Below are positions 15,556 through 21,843 of a DNA stretch of 24,220 nt, piece after piece. The first letter of the stretch is position 1; the number at the start of each line of letters is the position of its first letter. The notes under the pieces were generated by a model, which was not told where the DNA came from, searched no databases, and saw only the letters and a program-made list of their open reading frames with translations. The stretch is from the NCBI GenBank assembly GCA_964631125.1, contig CAZVYN010000066.1:1-24220 (forward strand), given 5' to 3'. The DNA is from CAZVYN01 sp964631125. GTDB taxonomy: Bacteria; Eisenbacteria; RBG-16-71-46; CAIMUX01. Position numbers and translations under genes: made by a program.

Positions 15556-16307
15556 TCACTCCTCGCCGCTGGGCGGCAACGGGCGGACGTGCCGCCACAG
15601 TTCGACCAACGTACCCGCCGGCATCTCGCTCGGTGCGAGCCCCTTCTTCTGCATGCAGCCGCGAAGTTGATCCCGCGTGCGCTGCAAGAGGACGTCGACG
15701 TGCGGCGCGGTGAGACCGACTTCCGGGTGGGTGGCGATCACACGCGAGGCCATCTCGTAGAAGACCCGCAGCACCCAGATCCGTCGGTTGCGGACCGGCA
15801 GCCGTGAGAGACAGTCGCGCAGACCGTGCACGTAACCCTGGCGAACAGTGATGTTCGCCGGATCCGCCGCGGAAGACGTCCAGGTCGTCAGATCGAAGGT
15901 CGCAGGCGCCTCCTCGCCTTCTTCCGCCTCCAGCGTCACGAACCGACCGCGTCGCTTCAGCAAGTCGAGCACGCCGTTGCGCGCGATGGTCGAGAGGTAG
16001 CCGCGCAGTCCGGCGCCTTCGCCTTCTTCCAAGGTCCATGCCCCGGATTCGAAACGACGGAGGAGTTCTAACGCCTTTTCCGCCGCGATGTCGCGGAGGT
16101 CTTCGTCGTCGACGCGACCGCGCCGGGCGGCATGTCCCCGCGCGTAGTGCCGCAGCGCCGAGGTCAGGATCAACCAAACCTCGTCATCGTCGCGTCGGCC
16201 AGGGGCGCCGCGGAATCGAGAGAGCGCGGCGCTTCGCGCGCGAGCAGCAGTCGCTGCAGCCGCTCCGGCCAGCGAGGATCCTCGGGTCGTCCCGAACCTG
16301 ACTGCAT
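15556..16307 (-). CDS. ECF-type RNA polymerase sigma factor, apparently frameshifted near the N-terminus
   Basis: The main frame carries sigma region 2 (LRDIAAEKALELLRRFESGA ... LRGYLSTIARNGVLDLLKRRGRF) and region 4 (LSRLPVRNRRIWVLRVFYEM, ASRVIATHPEVGLTAPHVDV, LLQRTRDQLRGCM), ending LWRHVRPLPPSGEE. Upstream of WLILTSALRHYARG this frame becomes low-complexity Ala/Arg and has no well-placed start. The adjacent frame instead offers ATG 16305-16307 with a strong site (GGAAGGGG, 5 nt spacing) and a coding-like 40-residue N-terminus (EDPRWPERLQRLLLAREAP, then LADA). Joining the two needs one base restored near 16188-16196 (GACGCGACGATGACG). I therefore place the start at 16307 and treat the gap as a one-base deletion or sequencing error. 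Without it the only in-frame starts (GTG at about 16385, ATG 16434) would run through the divergent promoter. First gene of the sigma/anti-sigma/CHAT operon. Confidence 0.8.
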
Positions 16308-16325
16308 CGACCCCTTCCCGCGAAC

Positions 16326-16357
16326 TCTCTCGGCCGGATCGAACTCGCGCCGAGAGA
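16326..16357. promoter_or_regulatory. inverted repeat in the divergent promoter region
   Basis: TCTCTCGG (16326-16333) and CCGAGAGA (16350-16357) are perfect complements separated by 16 nt. They lie between the sigma operon start and the ECF-type promoter. The spacing fits a dimeric regulator binding two major grooves; no regulator can be named. Confidence 0.4.
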
Positions 16358-16359
16358 CT

Positions 16360-16384
16360 GGAACACGGCCGCGCGCGGTGCGTC
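16360..16384 (+). promoter_or_regulatory. ECF sigma-type promoter (GGAAC, 16 nt, CGTC)
   Basis: GGAAC at 16360-16364 and CGTC at 16381-16384 are separated by 16 nt. This is the canonical -35/-10 arrangement of many ECF sigma factors. It points toward the repeat-protein gene, with an expected transcription start near 16391 and a 5' leader of about 35 nt before ATG 16425. It stands in the 117-bp divergent region next to the ECF sigma gene, so that sigma is the obvious user. I see no equivalent facing the sigma operon. Confidence 0.65.
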
Positions 16385-16424
16385 AACACTGGGCCTGCGC
16401 TAGGATCCTGCGCCGGGAGGAACG

Positions 16425-18635
16425 ATGCGACCATTCATGAACCCCACGTGCGCCGTTCGCGCGCTCTGCGTCACGATCTGTCTCCTCGTGGCGACCGCGG
16501 GCCTGACTTCCGCCGAGCCGAACCAACCCGAGGCGCTCGACGCGCTCGATGAAGCGCTCGCGCTGACTGGCCTGACGCGGGCGGACCTCGGCTGGGAGGC
16601 GCGCGGTTGGTGGGAGCGCTATCCCGCCGACATCCCGTACAAGCTGCGGCATTTCGACGATCTCTTGGCCGAACCGTTGGCGGTGATGCCGTTCACCCGA
16701 GGCATGGGCGCGACGCTGACCAAGACGCTGGCGCCGGATCAGGTCGCAGGAGGGACGGGACCCCGCGGCGCTGGCGCGCTCTACCGGGCGGTGCACGATC
16801 TCGGCGTCAACAAGCGTTTCGGCGCGACGCGCGCCTACTCGGCCAACCTGGCGGCGCCGCCGACGCCGCTCGATGTCGCGCTGCTGGAGTGTTGGCGCGC
16901 GGGCGATCGCAAGAGCAGCTTCGCCGTCTTCGGGACCGCGCCGACGGCGATCCCCGAGAAGGCTCGGTTGACCGAGAGTTGCGCCGCGCTGCCGCCGGAA
17001 GTGAGCGGTATCCTCGGAAAGTTGGTGCTCGACCTGCTGGATGCGCGCGCCACCGCGGAACTCGCGTTTCGTCGCGTCGATCTGGAAACGCGCGCGCGCG
17101 TCGCCTCGCGGATCGATCTCGGAAACGAGATGACCGACGCGCAGGAGTACGACCCGGCGATCGACGACTTGGCGCTCGCGTGGGACGAGGCCAGCCTCTG
17201 GATCGGCGGGTTGAAGGCCGTCGAGGCGTTGGACCTCGCGCGACTCGCGCTCAATGACACCCTGCCCGACCTGCGCGACCGCAATCGACTCGCGTCGTTC
17301 CGCCTCTCCGTCGAGACCCCCGTCGGGTTCGTGATCGTCGACGGAACACGCGACGGGACGCACGAGATCGGAGCGTCCGGCGCCTTCCTCGTCGTCGATC
17401 TGGGCGGAAACGACAATTACCGCGGGCCAATCGCCGGCTCCGGGGCGCACCGCGTGCTCGGCGCCGCGCTCGACCTGAGCGGCGAAGATCTCTACGACGC
17501 CGGCGACACCGCACTCGGCGCAGGCGTGACCGGCATCGGCGTTTTGCTCGACGCGGACGGCGACGACCGATACAGCTCGCGCACGATGGGTCAGGGCGCC
17601 GGCCTCTTCGGCCTCGGCCTCTTGTGCGACCTGGCGGGTAATGACACCTACGTCCATCGCTTCAGCGGACAGGGCGCGGGCTTCTTCGGCATCGGCCTGC
17701 TGCTCGATCTGACGGGCGTCGACTCGTACGAACTCTGGGGGGACGGCCAAGGCTTCGGCGGCGTCGCCGGCGTAGGAGTCCTCGGCGATCGCGAAGGGGA
17801 CGACACCTACGTCGCCGTCGTCGATCCGAAGGTGACGGGCCGACCGTCGGGCCACAGCGAGAATCGGATCTCGGCCAGCGGCGCCCAGGGCTGCGGCATG
17901 GGACGTCGCGGCGACGGCAGCGACGGCCACTCCTGGGCGGGCGGACTCGGCGTCCTCCTGGATGCGAGCGGCGACGATGAGTTCACCATCGGCAACTGGG
18001 GCCAGGGCTGCGGCTACTGGTTCGGGACCGGCCTCTTCTGGGACGGCGCGGGGAACGACGAAGTGCGCGGAACCGGCTGGACCTCGGCGTCGGGCGCGCA
18101 CTTCTGTATAGGCGCCGTGATCGACGAGTCGGGCGACGATCTACACTCGACCGCACAGAACTGGGGACCGGCGTTCGGCCACGATTTCACAGTTGCTCTG
18201 TTGTACGACGGCGGCGGCGACGACCGCTACGAGTGCGGCTCCGAGGGCGTCGGTCACTCCATCAACCGAAGCGTCGCGCTCTGTTTGGACGTCGGCGGCG
18301 CTGACGAGTACCTCTTCGCGACCGAAGGCAAGCGCCCCGGGCTCGTCACCTACGATCCCCGCTTCCTCGATCGCACCACGCCGTCGGTCTACTGGACCGA
18401 GTCGACCTCGATCGGGCTGTTCCTCGACATCGGCGGCCTCGACCTGTATCGCCCTTGGACCGAAGGTCCAAGGGCGACCGTCATGGACCCATCCCCGCTT
18501 CCTGAAGTCGGCAACGATGTGACCAAGACCGACGACCCGGCCAGCGACACATTCCGCGCGCGCAACTTCGGGGTGTTCGTGGACCGCGCGGCGGGGACGC
18601 TCGATCTCCAGCGTCCGCATGGGGGGCGGCGCTGA
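16425..18635 (+). CDS. secreted protein with twelve DxxGxDxY repeats, function unknown
   Basis: 736 residues; ATG 16425 follows GGGAGGAA. A signal peptide (about 1-30, GLTSAEP) precedes an alpha-helical N-terminal region (33-290) of no recognised family. Residues 325-675 contain twelve copies of a motif DxxGxDxY (starts at D325, 350, 376, 402, 428, 455, 513, 540, 567, 595, 622, 668), mostly 25-28 residues apart and separated by Gly-rich GQGxGxFGxGLLLD strands. The pattern suggests a beta-helix or beta-roll with acidic turns that could bind Ca2+, RTX-like in logic but with a different spacing and motif. Repeat proteins of this style occur in planctomycetes and other environmental lineages without known function. 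Divergent to the sigma operon and behind the ECF-type promoter, so probably its regulon member and an envelope or extracellular structural protein. Confidence 0.85.
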   Translation: MRPFMNPTCAVRALCVTICLLVATAGLTSAEPNQPEALDALDEALALTGLTRADLGWEARGWWERYPADIPYKLRHFDDLLAEPLAVMPFTRGMGATLTKTLAPDQVAGGTGPRGAGALYRAVHDLGVNKRFGATRAYSANLAAPPTPLDVALLECWRAGDRKSSFAVFGTAPTAIPEKARLTESCAALPPEVSGILGKLVLDLLDARATAELAFRRVDLETRARVASRIDLGNEMTDAQEYDPAIDDLALAWDEASLWIGGLKAVEALDLARLALNDTLPDLRDRNRLASFRLSVETPVGFVIVDGTRDGTHEIGASGAFLVVDLGGNDNYRGPIAGSGAHRVLGAALDLSGEDLYDAGDTALGAGVTGIGVLLDADGDDRYSSRTMGQGAGLFGLGLLCDLAGNDTYVHRFSGQGAGFFGIGLLLDLTGVDSYELWGDGQGFGGVAGVGVLGDREGDDTYVAVVDPKVTGRPSGHSENRISASGAQGCGMGRRGDGSDGHSWAGGLGVLLDASGDDEFTIGNWGQGCGYWFGTGLFWDGAGNDEVRGTGWTSASGAHFCIGAVIDESGDDLHSTAQNWGPAFGHDFTVALLYDGGGDDRYECGSEGVGHSINRSVALCLDVGGADEYLFATEGKRPGLVTYDPRFLDRTTPSVYWTESTSIGLFLDIGGLDLYRPWTEGPRATVMDPSPLPEVGNDVTKTDDPASDTFRARNFGVFVDRAAGTLDLQRPHGGRR
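17397..18449 (+). repeat. coding repeat array (12 x about 26 codons)
   Basis: DNA segment encoding the twelve DxxGxDxY modules. The best-kept run is residues 350-462, five modules at steps of 26, 26, 26 and 27 residues. A 58-residue step between modules six and seven contains an inserted Gly/Ser-rich stretch (about 463-505). Similarity is at protein level; nucleotide copies are diverged. Confidence 0.85.
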
Positions 18636-18641
18636 ACCGAA

Positions 18642-18661
18642 GGGCCGGGTCGCCCCGGCCC
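18642..18661. terminator. strong GC hairpin between convergent genes
   Basis: GGGCCGGG (18642-18649), loop TCGC, CCCGGCCC (18654-18661): a perfect 8-bp GC stem in the 43-bp gap between the convergent repeat-protein and cytochrome genes. No T-tract follows on either strand. Probably a bidirectional terminator. Confidence 0.6.
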
Positions 18662-18678
18662 CTCGCGCGAGACCCCGA

Positions 18679-20145
18679 CTACCGCCGCAGCACCACCTTT
18701 GCCGCTGCGCTGCGTCGGCCGTCCTGCCAGCGGATGAAGTAGACGCCCGGCGCAACGCGCCGACCGCTCTGGTCCGCACCGTCCCAGTTCGCGACACGCG
18801 TACCGTTACTTCCACTCTCGGTGGGGAGAAGTCGAAGCGTCCGACCCTGCGCATCGAAGACGAGGAGCCGTCCCTCGCCGCCGCTCGCCCCGGCCAGTTC
18901 GATACGGCAACCACTCTGCGCCGGCGACGGATAGACATGGAGGCTCTCGGCCTTGCCCAACAACTCCGCTTCCACTACTTCGCTCGGGACGAACCCGTGC
19001 GGGCCCGCGCCGGCCGGGGTCGTTCCATGGCAGACACTGCAGTTGCTCAAAGTACCCGCGTGCCCCTGCAGATCGATCATGTTGGCGTTGTCATTCACCT
19101 CTCGGCTGGGGAACTCGGCATGCGTGCTGTTGTGGCACCCAGCGCACATCACTCCGCCGTGCCCCTTCGCCAGCTTGTAGAGCACACCGACCGGCTCGCC
19201 GTACTGCGCGGTGTGACAGGTCCGACAGGCCGGCTCGTTCACCCACGGCACGCGGCCCTGGTGTTCGATCGAAGTCGCGACCGTCGCCATGTCGCCGTGA
19301 CAATCCTGGCAGATGAGTCCGTGATCAGTGTTCATCGCGCCGCGCAGGCAACGAGCCGCCGGTCCCGGGTGGCACTTGTAGCAGCCGGTGATCCCCGGGG
19401 TCGTCTCATCCATGAACTTGTGCTGGTCGTGCATGCGAAACGAAAAGTAGCCTGCCTCTTCGATGCCGGGCGTACCGAGCGCCGGATCGGCGTGACAGCT
19501 CGCGCAGAGGATCGGCCGTTGGTTCGGGTCGAAGCCGGCTTCGTCCGGGTGGTCGTTCAGAATTCCGCTCTCGCTGGAGTGACATCCCGAGCCGAGGCAA
19601 TTTATCTCGGCCGAGACCGGGAGGACCGGATTGCTGATCGCGACAGCCGTTCCATCTCCGTCCCTCGCGATCAGGCGCCCCTGCTGGTAAGGACTCTCGA
19701 TCGTCGGCGTGGCGTCGGTGTACGGCGTGATCGGGATCCCTTCCGCCCGGAAGTGATCGCCGCTCCAGTCGAGCGTTCCGGTCAGTCCCTTTCCCGTCAG
19801 CCCGATGTTGTCCGGCAGATCCACGCCGAAGAGCTGAACGTCATAGCTCCAGAAGTCGGTCTTCCCCACGGAGTAAGTGTTGCCGGGGATCGAGTACTCG
19901 ATCGTGAATCCCTTCGTCACGATCAATGGATCCACCCCGACGCTTCCCTGTCGGATGAGTTGGGCATCGACGTTGTTATACGGGGGCAGGATCGACAGGT
20001 TCGCATGGATTCGATTCATGCAATGCATACCGAGGTCGTTCCAGGAGAGGAGCACGTAACCGGCGCGGGCCGGTCCGGCCAAAGACAAGCAGAGGACAGC
20101 GAGAGCAATCCGGCCCGGCTGCCTTCCGACGGGACGCTGCGACAT
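18679..20145 (-). CDS. secreted multiheme cytochrome c with FlgD-like C-terminal domain
   Basis: 488 residues; ATG 20145 with GGAGG six nt upstream and a signal peptide (about 1-28, GPARA). An N-terminal domain (29-180) has the signature LSWNDLGMHCMNRIHANLS and LPPYNNVDAQLI, known from other multiheme proteins. Seven potential heme sites follow: one unusual CX4CH (CLGSGCH, 183-189) and six CxxCH at 214, 255, 279, 307, 334 and 369. Several His (H240, H242, H329, H362) are candidates for distal ligands. Residues about 400-488 are a FlgD-like Ig domain (FDAQGRTLRLL ... NWDGADQSGRRVAPGVYFIRWQDG), the kind of tail used for surface sorting or attachment in this group. So it is a periplasmic or cell-surface electron-transfer protein, partner unknown. 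It lies 71 nt downstream of the metallo-beta-lactamase-fold gene, same strand, probably one operon. Confidence 0.92.
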   Translation of the reverse strand: MSQRPVGRQPGRIALAVLCLSLAGPARAGYVLLSWNDLGMHCMNRIHANLSILPPYNNVDAQLIRQGSVGVDPLIVTKGFTIEYSIPGNTYSVGKTDFWSYDVQLFGVDLPDNIGLTGKGLTGTLDWSGDHFRAEGIPITPYTDATPTIESPYQQGRLIARDGDGTAVAISNPVLPVSAEINCLGSGCHSSESGILNDHPDEAGFDPNQRPILCASCHADPALGTPGIEEAGYFSFRMHDQHKFMDETTPGITGCYKCHPGPAARCLRGAMNTDHGLICQDCHGDMATVATSIEHQGRVPWVNEPACRTCHTAQYGEPVGVLYKLAKGHGGVMCAGCHNSTHAEFPSREVNDNANMIDLQGHAGTLSNCSVCHGTTPAGAGPHGFVPSEVVEAELLGKAESLHVYPSPAQSGCRIELAGASGGEGRLLVFDAQGRTLRLLPTESGSNGTRVANWDGADQSGRRVAPGVYFIRWQDGRRSAAAKVVLRR

Positions 20146-20216
20146 GGGAACCTCCGGTTCTCCAGTCGGCGGGCGCGTTCGCCCGGGGGCTGGCGTGGCG
20201 GGGAGAGCGATCCGAG

Positions 20217-21647
20217 CTACTCTCCGCAGCCCTTTCGCATCTCCTCACCCGTGACGATGCTCCTCGTCCCGTAGTCTGTCGAGAGGGGCCAGGTGACGTA
20301 GTACGTCTCGACATCGATCCCGAGCTTCGCCACCGTCTCGCACAGCTTTCTGGAGCGCCCCGTGAGCGGGTTTCCGGGCCGGTAGAAGAGCAGGTCGCCC
20401 GTCAGCAGAAGCTTCGCTCGCGGCAGATAGAAGAGAAAGTACTCGTCGGTGTGCTGCGACTCGACGTTGAAAATCTCCAGCGCGTTCATCTCGTCTTCGA
20501 AGAGCCGACGATCGGCGATGGTCTCGAGCTGGAGCGGCTTCGGCTCGCGCGCGAGCGCATCCGGGCGCAGGGAGTGCCCGGCGGCGAAGATCGTCTCGAC
20601 CATCGGGGCGGTCGTCTCTGGCGCCAGCACCGTCGCGCCGGAGTGGACCCAGCTCCGCATCCCGCCGATGTATTGTCCGTGCAAGTGACTGAAAGCGAAA
20701 TACCGGACCGGCTTTCCGAACTGCACGCCGATCCTCTGCACGACCCGGTCGCAGTTCCGTGAGTTGTACACGCCTTCGATGACCGCGAGGTGATCGGAGA
20801 ACTCGATCACGAAGACGCGCGTATCCATCGACGTGATGTCCATGGCGAAACAATGCGGCGCGATCTCATGCGAGACCAGTTCGTCTGGATCGGCGACGCG
20901 CGCTCGATCGCGCGCGCGGTTCCCGTCGGGGAACTCTGTTTCGACGCCGGGCTCGACCGCGGAGAACGAGAAGCGGGCGATCTCTCGTCCGCCGGCCGTC
21001 ACCACGACACCGGCCGGACCGCTGAATCCACCCCCCACCATCGTCCCCTCGTACCGTACCTCTTCCTCTCCGTCGCCGAGGACATCGTGGAAGGTCGATC
21101 GTCGCAGCCGCGTGATCGCTCCGCCCTCTCTCAACGACCCCTTCGAGTCGATCTCCCAGAGTTCGTCTCGCCACGCGAAGACCGACCGGCCGTCGGAGAT
21201 CTCGCGCAGGTTCTCGGGCCTCTCTCGGATCGCGTTCACGACGACGAGCGGATGCAGCGCCGCGAGCGTGGCCGAGGAAACATCTACGAACGACGCAGCG
21301 TCGATCTCGACGCCGGCCGTATCAACCTGGAAGATCCGCCCGCGGCGCACGTAATAGCGATCGATCTCCCTCGCGTCCGGTTCACCCGACTCCAAGAAGA
21401 AACCGAATTCGCCGAGCCGGGGGTCGACCGTGAGCTGCAGGTCGATCTCGTAGCGCCGGAAGTCACCGGGCCGTTGCGGATGACTTCCATCGGTCACGAA
21501 GCCCGAGCCGAGGATGCGCAGCGGAGTCGGCTCCGCCGGCCGAGCGTCCGCGAGGTCGGAGAGACCCACCCAGTCGAGTGCGACGGCGAGTGCGACGGCG
21601 AGTGCGACGGCGAAAGCGACGGTGAAAGCGACGGTGATCGGACGCAC
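20217..21647 (-). CDS. exported metallo-beta-lactamase-fold protein with degenerate metal site
   Basis: 476 residues from GTG 21647, chosen because GGAGG lies 8 nt upstream and a signal peptide starts there; a longer in-frame reading from 21776 would bury the signal. The signal core is a tetrapeptide array (TVAF TVAF AVAL AVAL AVAL). Residues about 45-250 form a long beta-rich domain of the kind preceding some MBL enzymes. The MBL domain (about 260-470) keeps FAFSHLHGQYIGGMRSWVHSG, then H399 (ESQHTDEYFLFYLP) and D418 (LLLTGDLLF). However, the normal HxHxDH motif reads H321-L-H323-G-Q325-Y326, so the metal-2 Asp and His are replaced, and the last His near VTWPLSTDYG is not evident. It may bind one metal, bind none, or act as a non-hydrolytic binding protein. 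Upstream partner of the multiheme cytochrome. Substrate unknown. Confidence 0.85.
   Translation of the reverse strand: MRPITVAFTVAFAVALAVALAVALDWVGLSDLADARPAEPTPLRILGSGFVTDGSHPQRPGDFRRYEIDLQLTVDPRLGEFGFFLESGEPDAREIDRYYVRRGRIFQVDTAGVEIDAASFVDVSSATLAALHPLVVVNAIRERPENLREISDGRSVFAWRDELWEIDSKGSLREGGAITRLRRSTFHDVLGDGEEEVRYEGTMVGGGFSGPAGVVVTAGGREIARFSFSAVEPGVETEFPDGNRARDRARVADPDELVSHEIAPHCFAMDITSMDTRVFVIEFSDHLAVIEGVYNSRNCDRVVQRIGVQFGKPVRYFAFSHLHGQYIGGMRSWVHSGATVLAPETTAPMVETIFAAGHSLRPDALAREPKPLQLETIADRRLFEDEMNALEIFNVESQHTDEYFLFYLPRAKLLLTGDLLFYRPGNPLTGRSRKLCETVAKLGIDVETYYVTWPLSTDYGTRSIVTGEEMRKGCGE
21576..21635 (-). repeat. 12-bp tandem repeat x5 in the signal-peptide core
   Basis: On the + strand: three exact GAGTGCGACGGC units, then two GAAAGCGACGGT units. 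On the coding strand they give TVAF TVAF AVAL AVAL AVAL, the whole hydrophobic core of the signal peptide. Gain or loss of a unit would change the core by four residues without a frameshift. Confidence 0.95.
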
Positions 21648-21755
21648 GCGAATCCTCCAGAGGTCAGTCGCCCTCGAGCAGCGGGCCGAGGATAGCCTCG
21701 AGATTCGTTCTGCGCGAGACTGGTCCGGCCATGAACGAACACGAGCAGCGACACA

Positions 21756-21787
21756 GAATCCCCGCCGCGTGACCACGGCGGGGATTC
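21756..21787 (-). terminator. hairpin downstream of the choice-of-anchor L gene
   Basis: GAATCCCCGCCG (21756-21767) and CGGCGGGGATTC (21776-21787) form a perfect 12-bp stem with an 8-nt loop, starting 57 nt after the stop of the leftward gene at 21844. It is well placed to end that transcript, although no long T-tract follows. Confidence 0.65.
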
Positions 21788-21843
21788 CGGCCGCCGACGA
21801 GACCGAGGAAACCGCTCGATTCGCCGACAGGTTGGCTCTGAGG

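Noticed and set aside
16383..18101. Leftward open frame opposite the repeat protein
   Set aside because: Low-complexity Ala/Arg/Asp translation mirroring the GDD repeats; it would also cover the divergent promoter region.
20170..20185. CGGGCG/CGCCCG 6-bp hairpin between the MBL-fold and cytochrome genes
   Set aside because: Short GC stem with no T-tract inside a likely operon; such stems are common by chance at this GC content.
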